Below are positions 1 through 8,571 of a stretch of 64,000 bases of DNA, piece by piece. Both the position numbers and the translations under genes were made by a program. The notes under the pieces were generated by a model. The model searched no databases, was not told where the DNA came from, and was given only the letters and a program-made list of their open reading frames with translations. Source of the stretch: an uncultured Clostridium sp. (lineage in GTDB: Bacteria > Bacillota > Clostridia > TANB77 > CAG-508); NCBI GenBank assembly GCA_947570695.1, contig CANOVB010000001.1:140553-204552 (forward strand), written 5' to 3'. Numbering within the stretch: the first letter of the stretch is position 1; each line of letters begins with the position of its first letter.

Positions 1-258
1 CCAGGAAAGTATTATCTTCAAGAAGTAGAAACACTTGAACATTATAATCTATACACTGACTTAATTGAAATAAATTTAAATTTGAATGAAGAAGTAAAAG
101 CAGTAGTGAATAATTTGCCAAAAGAAATAAAAACAATAGACAAAAATATTGAAAATATAGAGGTTACATCAAAATTAGAAGAAACAGAATATAAAGAAAA
201 TAAAATTGAAAAGAAAATAGAAAAAGCTACAAAAAAATTACCAGTAACAGGATATTAA
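1..258 (+). CDS. C-terminal fragment of a surface protein with SpaA-like end and terminal LPVTG
   Basis: The reading frame is open from base 1, so the start lies outside the window; 85 residues are visible. The first residues (PGKYYLQEVET..YNLYTD) look like the end of a SpaA/Cna-B-type prealbumin-like repeat, common in Gram-positive adhesins and pilins. A Lys/Glu-rich stretch follows, ending in KKLPVTGY and the stop. LPVTG matches a sortase signal, but the hydrophobic segment and positive tail that normally follow are absent. I see no membrane segment in the other frames after the stop. Extracellular function is inferred from the domain only. Confidence 0.6.
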   Translation, partial: PGKYYLQEVETLEHYNLYTDLIEINLNLNEEVKAVVNNLPKEIKTIDKNIENIEVTSKLEETEYKENKIEKKIEKATKKLPVTGY

Positions 259-344
259 AAATTAAATTATAATAATCTTTTTTTAGTAAAGTTTCTGGAA
301 AACTATATTCAATAGATAACCTAAAATTTTCTTATTAAAATAAA

Positions 345-378
345 ACAAGGCAATTAGAAAAATATCTAATTGCCTTGT
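345..378 (-). terminator. intrinsic terminator after pflA
   Basis: A perfect 13-bp stem (arms 346-358 and 365-377, 6-nt loop) is followed on the minus strand by a T-rich run. It lies about 60 bases beyond the pflA stop. The plus-strand side lacks a T-run, so it serves the pfl genes rather than the surface-protein gene. Confidence 0.8.
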
Positions 379-440
379 AATAGAATAAAGATGAGGGAAT
401 TTTCAGCTAGTTTTACTTTTGTATTTTCTATAATGCTTTT

Positions 441-1154
441 TTATTCTATTCCTAAAATGCTTTTTGCTTTACTAATTTCTTCTTGAGTAGGAGGAATAAC
501 ATCTTCTAATTCATAAGTATCTCCGATTTCTTCCCATTTAAATTTTCCTAAATTATGATATGGCAGAATTTCAACTTTTTCAACATTATTTAAATTATCG
601 ATAAATTTTTTTAGATTTTGTAAATCAAATTTATCATCGGTGTATCCAGGAACAAGAACTTGTCTTATCCAAACTGGGATATTTATATTATTTAAATATT
701 TTGCGAATTCTAAATTATTTTTATTTGAAAAACCAGTAAGATTTATTGCTTTTTGATCATCAATATGTTTTATATCTAAAATAACTAAATCTGTATATTT
801 AAGCAATTCTTTAATTTCATTTGAAATTGGAATACTTCCAGCGGTGTCAAGAGCAGTATGAATTCCATGTTGTTTTAAATTTTTGAAAAGTTCTGTAACA
901 AATTGGGCTTGAAGCAAAGGCTCTCCACCAGATACAGTAACTCCACCTCCAGAATTATCCATGTAAGATTTATAATTTAATATTTCTTTTATTAATTCAT
1001 CAATAGAAGTAGGTGTGCCTGAATTTAATTTCCAAGTATCACGATTATGGCAATATTTACATTTTAAAGTACAGCCTTGCATAAATATTACAAATCGTAT
1101 TCCTGGGCCGTCAACTGTTCCAAAAGTCTCTATTGAATGAATTTTTCCTATCAT
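441..1154 (-). CDS. pflA: pyruvate formate-lyase activating enzyme
   Basis: Radical SAM glycyl-radical activase of 237 residues, the usual size. It uses a [4Fe-4S] cluster and S-adenosylmethionine to install the glycyl radical on pyruvate formate-lyase. The cluster motif CxxxCxxC is at C28, C32 and C35, and the SAM-binding SGGEP motif is at about 75-79. The N-terminal GTVDGPGIR is typical of PflA. It lies directly downstream of pflB on the same strand with a terminator-like hairpin between them, so it is probably expressed partly by read-through. The cytoplasmic, anaerobic role is well established for the family. Confidence 0.95.
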   Translation of the reverse strand: MIGKIHSIETFGTVDGPGIRFVIFMQGCTLKCKYCHNRDTWKLNSGTPTSIDELIKEILNYKSYMDNSGGGVTVSGGEPLLQAQFVTELFKNLKQHGIHTALDTAGSIPISNEIKELLKYTDLVILDIKHIDDQKAINLTGFSNKNNLEFAKYLNNINIPVWIRQVLVPGYTDDKFDLQNLKKFIDNLNNVEKVEILPYHNLGKFKWEEIGDTYELEDVIPPTQEEISKAKSILGIE

Positions 1155-1185
1155 AATAAATCTCCTACTAATTTTTATATTATAT

Positions 1186-1237
1186 AAAAAACAGACATTT
1201 ATAAATGTTAAAGATTAACTTAAAATGTCTGTTTTTT
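1186..1237 (-). terminator. hairpin with T-run between pflB and pflA
   Basis: Arms 1191-1200 and 1223-1232 pair perfectly and extend through flanking A/T runs. On the minus strand a T-run follows. Placed after pflB and before pflA, it would make pflA expression lower than pflB expression. Confidence 0.7.
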
Positions 1238-1254
1238 TAGAACTAAAATTATTT

Positions 1255-3492
1255 TTATCTTATATTTTCATGAATTGTTCTGTTAATAACATCTAATTGT
1301 TGTTCCCTTGTTAATTTTATAAAGTTTACAGCATATCCGGAAACTCTTATAGTAAGTTGAGGATATTTTTCAGGGTGTTCCATAGCATCTTCTAATAAAG
1401 CTCTATCAAAAACATTTACATTTATATGATGGCTAAATTTAGCAAAATATCCATCTAATAAAGCTGTTAAATTTGTAATTCTAGAGTTTTCATCTTTACC
1501 TAAAGCATTAGGTACTATAGCGAAAGTATAAGAAATTCCGTCTTCAGCATATTTATAAGGTAATTTTGTCATAGTATTTAATACTGCTAAAGCACCATGA
1601 GTATCTCTACCATGAATTGGATTTGCACCTGGTCCAAATGGAGCACCATCTTCTCTACCATCAGGAGTGTTTCCAGTAGCTTTACCATAAACAACATTAG
1701 AAGTTATAGTTAATATAGACATTGTTGGCTTTGAATTTCTATATGTTGGCTGTTTTTTTAGTTTATTCATAAACATTTTTACTATTTCAACTGCAATACT
1801 ATCAACTCTATCATCATCGTTTCCATATTTAGGAAAGTCTCCTTCGACTTCATAATTTGTTGCTAAACCTGTTTCATCTCTAATAACTTTTACTTTAGCA
1901 TATTTCATAGCTGAAAAAGAATCAGCAACTATAGATAATCCAGCTATACCACAAGCCATAGTTCTTAAAATATCTTTATCATGTAATGCCATTTCTAATT
2001 TTTCATAAGCATATTTATCATGCATATAATGTATTATATTTAAAGCATTTATATAAACTCTAGCAACCCAATCGCACATTTTATCAAATTTTTCCCAAAC
2101 TTCATCATAATCTAGATACTCTGATGTAACAGGTACTGTTTTATCTGTAATTTGTTTTCCAGATTTTTCATCTCTACCACCATTGATTGCATATAATAGA
2201 GTTTTTGCTAAGTTAGCTCTGGCTCCAAAAAATTGCATTTGTTTACCAATTCTCATTGCAGATACACAACATGCTATTCCATAATCATCACCCCAATATT
2301 CTCTCATTAAGTCATCGTTTTCATATTGAATTGAACTTGTTTTTATAGAAAGACCTGTGCAATAATCTTTAAATCCTTTTGGTAATTTAGTAGACCATAA
2401 AACTGTTAAGTTAGGCTCTGGAGCAGGACCTAAAGTTTCTAATGTGTGTAATACTCTAAATGAATTTTTAGTAACTAAAGTTCTACCATCGATTCCCATA
2501 CCACCAATACTTTCAGTAACCCAAACAGGATCGCCACTAAATAACTCATCATATTCAGGTGTTCTTAAAAATCTAACCATTCTTAATTTCATAACAAAAT
2601 GATCCATAATTTCTTGAGCTTGCTCTTCAGTTAATATTCCAGATTTAATATCTTGTTCAAAATAAATATCTAAAAATGTAGCAGTTCTACCAATACTCAT
2701 AGCAGCACCATTTTGTTCTTTTATAGCACCTAAATATCCAAAATATGTCCATTGCACAGCTTCTTTAGCGTTACTTGCTGGTTTAGAAATATCAAAACCA
2801 TACTTTTCCGCCATAACTTTTAATTCTTCTAGTGCTAGAATTTGATCAAAATGTTCTTCTCTTTGTCTAACTGTTTCTTCAGTAATATTAGAAATTTCAA
2901 GATTTTTTAAATCTTTTTTCTTTTCTTCAACTAGAAAATCAATACCATATAAAGCAACTCTTCTATAGTCACCAATTATTCTTCCACGACCATATCCGTC
3001 TGGAAGACCAGTAATAAGATGAGAACTTCTGGCTGCTCTAATTTCTGGAGTATAAGCAGTAAATACACCATCATTATGAGTTCTTCTGTAGTTATGATAA
3101 ATATCTTCTAAGTTATCAGAAACTTTTGTATTATAAGCTGCACAAGATTTTTCAACAATTCTTATACCACCATTTGGCATAATTGCTCTTTTTAAAGGTG
3201 CTTCTGTTTGTAGTCCAACAATTTCTTCTAAATTTTTATCTATATATCCAGCATCATGGCTTGAAATAGTAGAAGCAATATCATTAGAAATTGCTAAAAC
3301 TCCACCAGCATCTCTTTCTTTTTTATATAAGTCTAAAACTTTATTCCAAAGATCTGTAGTTTTTTTAGTAGCATTAGATAAGAAAGAAGAATCGCCTTCA
3401 TAAGGTGTGTAGTTTTTTTGAATAAAATCTCTTACATTTACTTCTTCTTGCCAAGAACCTGCTGTAAAATTTTTCCATTGTTCAAATTTCAT
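1255..3492 (-). CDS. pflB: formate C-acetyltransferase (pyruvate formate-lyase)
   Basis: Converts pyruvate and CoA to acetyl-CoA and formate under anaerobic conditions. The 745-residue length is standard. The catalytic cysteine pair is at C408-C409 (IACCVSAM), and the glycyl radical loop RVSGYAVNF is near the C-terminus with the radical glycine at about G719. A strong AGGAGG lies just upstream of the ATG. It is the first gene of the pflB-pflA pair and has its own sigma-A-like promoter. No feature suggests another glycyl radical enzyme such as a diol dehydratase. Confidence 0.97.
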   Translation of the reverse strand: MKFEQWKNFTAGSWQEEVNVRDFIQKNYTPYEGDSSFLSNATKKTTDLWNKVLDLYKKERDAGGVLAISNDIASTISSHDAGYIDKNLEEIVGLQTEAPLKRAIMPNGGIRIVEKSCAAYNTKVSDNLEDIYHNYRRTHNDGVFTAYTPEIRAARSSHLITGLPDGYGRGRIIGDYRRVALYGIDFLVEEKKKDLKNLEISNITEETVRQREEHFDQILALEELKVMAEKYGFDISKPASNAKEAVQWTYFGYLGAIKEQNGAAMSIGRTATFLDIYFEQDIKSGILTEEQAQEIMDHFVMKLRMVRFLRTPEYDELFSGDPVWVTESIGGMGIDGRTLVTKNSFRVLHTLETLGPAPEPNLTVLWSTKLPKGFKDYCTGLSIKTSSIQYENDDLMREYWGDDYGIACCVSAMRIGKQMQFFGARANLAKTLLYAINGGRDEKSGKQITDKTVPVTSEYLDYDEVWEKFDKMCDWVARVYINALNIIHYMHDKYAYEKLEMALHDKDILRTMACGIAGLSIVADSFSAMKYAKVKVIRDETGLATNYEVEGDFPKYGNDDDRVDSIAVEIVKMFMNKLKKQPTYRNSKPTMSILTITSNVVYGKATGNTPDGREDGAPFGPGANPIHGRDTHGALAVLNTMTKLPYKYAEDGISYTFAIVPNALGKDENSRITNLTALLDGYFAKFSHHINVNVFDRALLEDAMEHPEKYPQLTIRVSGYAVNFIKLTREQQLDVINRTIHENIR

Positions 3493-3567
3493 ATAAACCT
3501 CCTTAAAGCATATATTATTTTTTACTTTTATAGAACGTTTTATTCTATATCATTTTTCCAACTACAA

Positions 3568-3596
3568 ATTCTAACATAATAATAAATTTTTTTCAA
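3568..3596 (-). promoter_or_regulatory. promoter of pflB
   Basis: On the minus strand, TTGAAA (3591-3596), a 17-base spacer and TAGAAT (3568-3573) lie about 75 bases upstream of the pflB start. This is a good sigma-A match by eye. Confidence 0.6.
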
Positions 3597-3642
3597 TAGA
3601 AAAAAACGACATTAAATTTTTTATTTTTTTGCAAAAAATAAA

Positions 3643-3690
3643 AAAGGCCGAGATGTCACATAAGTGACTTCTCAGCCTTTAGAGACTTAC
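3643..3690 (-). terminator. strong terminator of the 3.7-kb cassette gene
   Basis: A 17-bp stem with two mismatches (arms 3643-3659 and 3664-3680) closes on an ATAA loop. On the minus strand it is followed by TTTTTTATTTTTTT. The hairpin begins a few bases beyond the stop of the small gene. Confidence 0.85.
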
Positions 3691-3989
3691 ATGCCGGGAT
3701 CGTTAGCTGTTTCCCAGTCCCAACCCCGACAATCTTTGATGAAAAACAGCGGGGTGTAGAGGATGCCAAACAAAGATGTCTTACAGAGATACAAATCTCC
3801 AGCGTATTCGCGCAGCTTGTAGCCAGTAGGGATTTTAAGGGCCTTCGGATCTCCCTCATAGACAAAGCCTGCTTCGAATCCGGCGTTGGGATAGTAAGCA
3901 ATATCAGTTACCCCCATCATATTTACTCGAAGCAGTGCTCTGTAAGCTTGGTTTACCGGCTCACAAAACAGGCTTGTTGTTAGTCTCAT
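3687..3989 (-). CDS. orphan 100-residue protein, atypical composition
   Basis: I do not recognise the family. The start is placed at the ATG at 3989 because AGAGGTG lies 6 bases upstream; a GTG three codons earlier overlaps that Shine-Dalgarno. No signal peptide or membrane segment is obvious; aromatic residues and glycines are frequent (YAGDLYLCKTSLFG, FIKDCRGWDWE). Base and codon use are clearly more GC-rich than in the neighbours pflB and maf, suggesting acquisition from elsewhere. It is a single-gene unit with its own consensus promoter, a structured leader and a strong terminator. Function unknown. Confidence 0.75.
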   Translation of the reverse strand: MRLTTSLFCEPVNQAYRALLRVNMMGVTDIAYYPNAGFEAGFVYEGDPKALKIPTGYKLREYAGDLYLCKTSLFGILYTPLFFIKDCRGWDWETANDPGM

Positions 3990-4025
3990 TTTACTCACCT
4001 CTTTTCACATTAATTAATTGCAAAA

Positions 4026-4074
4026 TTCGGAGAGTTAACTCTCCGAACTTTACATCGAAGAGTTAGTAACTCTT
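4026..4074 (-). promoter_or_regulatory. two palindromes in the leader of the 3.7-kb orphan gene
   Basis: 4026-4047 is a perfect 22-bp palindrome centred on AGAGTTAACTCT. 4058-4074 is a second dyad (AAGAGTTA-G-TAACTCTT) sharing the GAGTTA/TAACTC core. Both lie between the predicted transcription start and the ribosome site, so they could be RNA hairpins or a repeated operator. Confidence 0.55.
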
Positions 4075-4085
4075 AAAACGAAAAA

Positions 4086-4114
4086 ATTATATCACATATC
4101 ATAAATTATGTCAA
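4086..4114 (-). promoter_or_regulatory. consensus sigma-A promoter of the 3.7-kb orphan gene
   Basis: On the minus strand, TTGACA (4109-4114), exactly 17 bases, then TATAAT (4086-4091). Both hexamers are perfect. It predicts a leader of about 90 bases. Confidence 0.8.
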
Positions 4115-4168
4115 CTTAACAAAAAACTAATATTTATACATATTATAATTTATTTTAAAGTATAAAAA

Positions 4169-4197
4169 TTGACATTATATTTTTTTAAATATATAAT
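4169..4197 (+). promoter_or_regulatory. consensus sigma-A promoter of maf
   Basis: TTGACA (4169-4174), 17 bases, TATAAT (4192-4197), about 30 bases upstream of the maf start. It is divergent from the promoter of the orphan gene at 3.7 kb. Confidence 0.8.
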
Positions 4198-4226
4198 TTT
4201 AAAAAATATAATATAGGAGGCATAAA

Positions 4227-4802
4227 ATGAAAATAATATTAGCATCACAATCTCCAAGGAGAGCAGCTATATTGAATTTGGCAAAAATTGATTTTGAAGT
4301 ATTACCAAGCCATTATAGAGAAAATTTAGAAGATTTTTATGATATAGAAGAAAAATCAAAAGAACTAGCTTATGGCAAGGCTTTTGACGTGTTTAATAAT
4401 ACTCAAGGAGATAGAGTAATTATTGGTGCAGATACGATAGTTGTTAAAGATGAAAAGATTTATGGAAAACCAAAAGATAGAGCGGAAGCCATAAAAATGC
4501 TATCAGAGCTAAGAGGAGATAGACATTCTATTTATACAAGTATAGCAATTCTAATTGAAAATAGAGGAGAATATAAAGAAATAAAAGAAGTTTGCAAAAG
4601 TAGTGTAAAAGTTGCTAATATGTCAGATGAAGAAATTATAGAGTATATAGATACAGAAGAACCTTTTGATAAAGCTGGTTCATATGCAATTCAAAGTTCT
4701 TTTTGCAAGTATATAGAAAAGATTGATGGAAATTATATGTCAATAATAGGGCTACCAATTAATAGAGTATATAAGATTTTAAAAGAAAATGAGATAATAT
4801 AA
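4227..4802 (+). CDS. maf: Maf-family nucleoside triphosphate pyrophosphatase
   Basis: House-cleaning enzyme hydrolysing non-canonical or methylated (d)NTPs to monophosphates. At 191 residues it is full length. The N-terminal LASQSPRRAAIL is the family signature (S-x-R-R), followed by IIGADTIVV, the metal- and substrate-binding segment, and YGKPKD. An AGGAGG lies directly upstream. It is a stand-alone transcription unit ending in a bidirectional terminator. Maf is often near radC/mreB in Firmicutes; that context is missing here. Confidence 0.92.
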   Translation: MKIILASQSPRRAAILNLAKIDFEVLPSHYRENLEDFYDIEEKSKELAYGKAFDVFNNTQGDRVIIGADTIVVKDEKIYGKPKDRAEAIKMLSELRGDRHSIYTSIAILIENRGEYKEIKEVCKSSVKVANMSDEEIIEYIDTEEPFDKAGSYAIQSSFCKYIEKIDGNYMSIIGLPINRVYKILKENEII

Positions 4803-4842
4803 GTTATTTAGAACAAATATTAGAAAATGTTTTCTACCAAAT

Positions 4843-4879
4843 AAAAAGAAGAGCTTTATTTTAAAAGTTCTTCTTTTTT
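4843..4879. terminator. bidirectional terminator between maf and the 4.9-kb gene
   Basis: A roughly 14-bp stem (arms 4843-4856 and 4865-4878, one G-U pair) has A-runs on the left and T-runs on the right. It can therefore end transcription of maf and of the converging minus-strand pair. Confidence 0.7.
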
Positions 4880-5150
4880 ATTTATTCATTTTTGCAAATA
4901 CTTTAAATTGGAGACATTTTTTTACAATATTCCAATCATCATCTGGAATATCTGAAACATATATTGTATTACCTGCTTCTTTTATTATTTCTAGGATGTC
5001 AAGATTAGCATATCTACTATTTTTTTCAAAAACATCTTCACTACTGTGTAAAACTACATAAGTTTTACCACTTTCTTGACAAGTAAATGAAAAAACTAAT
5101 TTCATATCTAATAATTCTTTATTTGCATTAAAAATTTTAATTTCTTTCAT
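4878..5150 (-). CDS. small DUF1292-like protein
   Basis: 90 residues with no signal peptide. The pattern LVFSFTCQESGKTYVVLHS followed by an acidic tail region (SDIPDDDWNIV) resembles the small acidic DUF1292/YrzB family, but the match is weak and made by eye. It lies 16 bases after the preceding minus-strand gene, so the two probably form an operon. A clearer DUF1292 member sits at 15.6 kb. Function unknown. Confidence 0.65.
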   Translation of the reverse strand: MKEIKIFNANKELLDMKLVFSFTCQESGKTYVVLHSSEDVFEKNSRYANLDILEIIKEAGNTIYVSDIPDDDWNIVKKCLQFKVFAKMNK

Positions 5151-5166
5151 TTGTACACCTCTTAAA

Positions 5167-5544
5167 TTATATAGGTTTTAAAGTTTGAAAAAAAGAATTT
5201 GATAATATATCATCATCAGAGATTGGGTTTCGGTTTATATCTGTATTAGTATTTTGTAAAGAAGTTGAATTTTTTTGTGCAGTAGTCCCTTCTTGAGATG
5301 TTTCTCTATAAATTCCTAAAAGCTTACGCATTTTTTCTATTGTTAATAAATTAGCTTTATATAATACTAAAGAGTTATGGGCAGGGATATAGTTAAAGCT
5401 CCCTACTTGAACCATAGAATTAGATGTTTTATAATATTCAGACATTTTTGAAGTTAAAAGGGAAGTGTTATAAAAAGCACTTAAAGTTTCTAAATCTTGT
5501 TTTAATAAGACTAAAGATCCTTTGCAAGGAAAAACTACTTTCAC
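5167..5544 (-). CDS. hypothetical protein, first gene of a two-gene operon
   Basis: 125 residues that I do not recognise. Residues 1-75 are mixed alpha/beta-like (VVFPCKGSLVLLKQDLETLSAFYNTS); the C-terminal third is Ser/Thr/Asn-rich and probably disordered. The start is a GTG at 5544 preceded at a good distance by GGCGGTG. Codon use matches the host. It is followed at once by the DUF1292-like gene on the same strand. Confidence 0.65.
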   Translation of the reverse strand: MKVVFPCKGSLVLLKQDLETLSAFYNTSLLTSKMSEYYKTSNSMVQVGSFNYIPAHNSLVLYKANLLTIEKMRKLLGIYRETSQEGTTAQKNSTSLQNTNTDINRNPISDDDILSNSFFQTLKPI

Positions 5545-5684
5545 TAAATTTTCACCGCCTATGACAATATTATTAATATACTATCAATAATATGTAATTT
5601 TTTCAATATTTTTATTCAAAGTTATATATTTGTAATATTTATTATGGTATAATTTTTATGCAATTTAAATAAGGAGATTATAAA

Positions 5685-6185
5685 ATGAAATTAAATATAG
5701 TTTTAGTAGAACCTGAAATACCACAAAATACAGGTAATATAGCACGTACTTGTGCAGCAATCGGAGCTAAATTACATTTAGTTTATCCATTAGGATTTTC
5801 TATATCTGAAAGAGAAGTAAAAAGAGCAGGATTAGATTATTGGGACAAACTTGATATTGAAGAACATACTAGTTTTAAAAAATTTTTAGAAAAATATAAA
5901 CCAGAAGAAAATAATATGTTTTTCGTTACAACAAAAGGAAAGCATGTTTATTCCGATGTAGAATTTTCAAAAAAAGAAGAAATATTTTTGTTATTTGGAA
6001 AAGAAACAAAAGGCTTACCAGAAGATATTTTAAAAAAGCACTTAGATAAAACAATAAGAATACCAATGAGAAAAACTTTACGTTCTCTAAACTTATCAAA
6101 CTCAGTTGCAATAGTTGCATATGAAGTATTTAGGCAAGTGCAATTTGATAATTTAGAAGAAATAAGTTCTTACTTTGATGATTAA
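5685..6185 (+). CDS. trmL: tRNA (cytidine(34)-2'-O)-methyltransferase, SPOUT family
   Basis: Methylates the wobble ribose of tRNA-Leu isoacceptors using SAM. At 166 residues it is the typical TrmL length. The N-terminus LVEPEIPQNTGNIARTCAA is the family signature. The knot region carries LFGKETKGLPEDIL, IRIPMRKTLRSLNLSNSVAI and a C-terminal VAYEVFRQ, all diagnostic for SPOUT enzymes of this subgroup. It is monocistronic or leads into the lipoprotein genes downstream. Confidence 0.95.
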   Translation: MKLNIVLVEPEIPQNTGNIARTCAAIGAKLHLVYPLGFSISEREVKRAGLDYWDKLDIEEHTSFKKFLEKYKPEENNMFFVTTKGKHVYSDVEFSKKEEIFLLFGKETKGLPEDILKKHLDKTIRIPMRKTLRSLNLSNSVAIVAYEVFRQVQFDNLEEISSYFDD

Positions 6186-6256
6186 ATTAAGTACTTTATT
6201 TTTTTAGAATTATGGTATATTATATTTTAAAGTTTAAATTTAGGGGATTAAAATTT

Positions 6257-6475
6257 ATGAAAAAAATTATAGTAAATTTAATATTAATTATGATTTTATT
6301 CGGAACTTTATTCTTTTTTACTGGTTGTACATTAAAGATTGAAACTACTGAAAATTCAGTATCGGCTTCAGTTGACGGAGAAACTTCTGAAAAGGTAGAT
6401 AGTATTATTGATTGGATAAAGGAAAGAATAAATAGAATTTTTAATAAAGAAGAAAAAGAAATTCAGAAAGCCTAA
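6257..6475 (+). CDS. small lipoprotein
   Basis: The start is the ATG at 6257, which follows a GGGGAT ribosome site and gives a clean lipoprotein signal (MKKIIVNLILIMILF..FFFTGC). An upstream in-frame ATG at 6212 lacks a ribosome site. The mature part is about 50 residues: a Ser/Thr/Glu-rich spacer and a basic helix (DWIKERINRIFNKEEKE). It is predicted to be lipid-anchored on the outer face of the membrane. It precedes another lipoprotein gene, which may be co-transcribed. No known family. Confidence 0.7.
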   Translation: MKKIIVNLILIMILFGTLFFFTGCTLKIETTENSVSASVDGETSEKVDSIIDWIKERINRIFNKEEKEIQKA

Positions 6476-6504
6476 AAATAATAAATAGAAAAGGAGAAGA
6501 AGAA

Positions 6505-7296
6505 ATGAAAAAACTATATAATTTAATTGGAATTTTAGCATTAGTTTTTATTTTAACAGGATGTAGTAGTCAAAATATGTCAAATACAACAAAAAATACT
6601 ACAAAAAATACATCAGTGTCAAATAGTAATACAACTAAAAAGCAAACAAGTTTAGAAGATGTAAATTTTGAAGAAGCTGCAAAAAAACAGATGAGCATGC
6701 CGGAAGAAGGAGAAACAGTTGCAATAATACATGTAAAAAAATTTGGAGACATAAAACTTAAATTTTTTGAAGATGTAGCACCAAAGGCAGTAGAAAACTT
6801 TTTAACTCATTCTAAAGATGGATACTATAATGGAGTAATTTTTCATAGAGTTATGGAAGAATTCATGATACAAGGTGGTGATCCAACAGGGACAGGAACT
6901 GGTGGAGAGAGCATATGGGGAAAAGGATTTGGAGAAGAAATATCTTTAGAAATAGTACCATATAGAGGTTCTTTATGTATGGCTAGTACAGGATATGGAA
7001 CTAATGGAATAGGAAGTCAATTCTTTATAACACAAGCAAACTATTCAGAAAAGATGGAATCTATGCTAAAACAAGGAGGATATCCAGAAAGATTATTAAA
7101 GCAATATAAGGAATATGGAGGATACTTAAGCTTATATACTCAATATACAGTATTTGGTCAAGTATATGAAGGAATGGATGTAGTTGACAAAATAGCATCA
7201 GTAGAAAAAAGTATGTCAGCAACAGGAGAATTGAGTGTTCCAGTTGAAGATGTTGTTATTGAAAGTGTTGAAGTTACAACATATAAAGCAAAATAA
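6505..7296 (+). CDS. lipoprotein peptidyl-prolyl cis-trans isomerase (cyclophilin type)
   Basis: 263 residues. A lipobox (LALVFILTGC) anchors the protein outside the cell. After a Ser/Thr/Asn linker comes a cyclophilin domain of about 190 residues with FHRVMEEFMIQGGDPTGTG and GSQFFIT, the residues that form the prolyl-isomerase site. The role is probably folding of secreted or cell-wall proteins. A strong Shine-Dalgarno (AGGAGAAG) precedes the ATG. It follows the small lipoprotein gene by 29 bases and lies 11 bases before the methionine gamma-lyase-like gene, so an operon is likely. Confidence 0.92.
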   Translation: MKKLYNLIGILALVFILTGCSSQNMSNTTKNTTKNTSVSNSNTTKKQTSLEDVNFEEAAKKQMSMPEEGETVAIIHVKKFGDIKLKFFEDVAPKAVENFLTHSKDGYYNGVIFHRVMEEFMIQGGDPTGTGTGGESIWGKGFGEEISLEIVPYRGSLCMASTGYGTNGIGSQFFITQANYSEKMESMLKQGGYPERLLKQYKEYGGYLSLYTQYTVFGQVYEGMDVVDKIASVEKSMSATGELSVPVEDVVIESVEVTTYKAK

Positions 7297-7307
7297 GGGG
7301 AGTAAAG

Positions 7308-8570
7308 ATGTATAACGAATTTGAAATTAGTGAAAAAGTACAAGATGTAGCAAAAGAAGTTGAAAAAGAATTAGAACCAATTTTTGAAGAATTAGAAGAA
7401 AATTGCATGAAAGCAAGCATGAAAGTTTTAAAAGCTTTTCAAGACAATAGAGTATCAACAACAGATTTTAATGAAGTAACAGGATATGGCTATTATGATG
7501 GAGGAAGAGAAAAATTAGAGAAAATATATGCTCAAATTTTTAAAGCAGAAGATGCACTTGTAAGACCACAAATAATGTCTGGAACACATGCATTAACTAT
7601 TACTTTATTTGGACTTTTAAAATATGGAGAGACAATGATAAGTATTTCAGGAGAGCCTTATGATACTTTAAAAAGTGTAATAGGGCTTTCAGGTAATAGC
7701 GAGAATTCATTAATAAAACATGGAATAAAATATGAACAAATAGAACTTGTAAATAGTGATTTTGACTATAAAAAAATTGAAGAAAGAGTAAAAAAAGGAA
7801 ATATTAAATTAATAGAAATACAGCGTTCAAGGGGATATTCACAAAGGAAAAGTTTAAATATTGACAAAATAGAAAAAGTAGTTAAACTTATAAAATCAAT
7901 AGACAGCAGTATTATTATAATGGTAGATAATTGTTATGGAGAATTTGTAGAAGAAAAAGAACCTACAGAAGTTGGAGCAGACATTTTTGTAAGTTCTTTA
8001 ATGAAAAATTTAGGTGCAGGAATAGCAACAAGTGGTGGATATATTGTTGGTAGAAAAGATTTAATTTATTCAGTTGCAGAAAGATTAACTTCACCATGTA
8101 TTGGAAAAGATTTAGGAGCAAATTTTAACCAATTACTGTCATATTATAAAGGAATTTTTATGGCACCATCAATCGTAAAATCGGTTTTAAAAAGTATGAT
8201 TTTTGCAAGTAGAATGCTAGAAAAATTTGGATTTGATGGAGTTAGTCCAAAATTTGATGAAAAAAGAGCAGATATAATTCAAACAATAGAACTAAAATCA
8301 GAAGAAAAACTTATAAAATTTTGTCAAGGAGTTCAAAAAGGTTCTCCGATAGAAGCTTATGTAAAACCAGTGCCTGACGAAATGCCAGGGTATCCTCACA
8401 AAGAAATTATGGCGGGAGGAAGTTTTACACCAGGAGCAACAATAGAATTAAGTTGTGATGGACCACTTTGCGAACCTTATACTGCATATATGCAAGGTGG
8501 ACTAACTTATGAATATGGAAAATTAGGAATACTAGTAGCAATAGAAAATATGCTAAGAAACGAGGAATAA
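7308..8570 (+). CDS. methionine gamma-lyase family PLP protein (YnbB-like)
   Basis: 420-residue fold-type I PLP enzyme of the group annotated as aluminium-resistance or methionine gamma-lyase family. The region VDNCYGEFVE and SSLMKNLGAGIATSGGYIVG holds the expected PLP lysine at about residue 231. RPQIMSGTHALTITLFG and GGSFTPGATIELSCDGP are also family-typical. The physiological substrate is uncertain; C-S lyase activity is inferred from the family. It sits between the cyclophilin and a DMT exporter with almost no gap, suggesting co-transcription. Confidence 0.85.
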   Translation: MYNEFEISEKVQDVAKEVEKELEPIFEELEENCMKASMKVLKAFQDNRVSTTDFNEVTGYGYYDGGREKLEKIYAQIFKAEDALVRPQIMSGTHALTITLFGLLKYGETMISISGEPYDTLKSVIGLSGNSENSLIKHGIKYEQIELVNSDFDYKKIEERVKKGNIKLIEIQRSRGYSQRKSLNIDKIEKVVKLIKSIDSSIIIMVDNCYGEFVEEKEPTEVGADIFVSSLMKNLGAGIATSGGYIVGRKDLIYSVAERLTSPCIGKDLGANFNQLLSYYKGIFMAPSIVKSVLKSMIFASRMLEKFGFDGVSPKFDEKRADIIQTIELKSEEKLIKFCQGVQKGSPIEAYVKPVPDEMPGYPHKEIMAGGSFTPGATIELSCDGPLCEPYTAYMQGGLTYEYGKLGILVAIENMLRNEE

Positions 8571-8571
8571 A

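Noticed and set aside
3656..3901. Minus-strand ORF overlapping the 3.7-kb orphan gene in another frame
   Set aside because: It runs through the terminator hairpin and has no ribosome site; the 3687-3989 frame has all signals.
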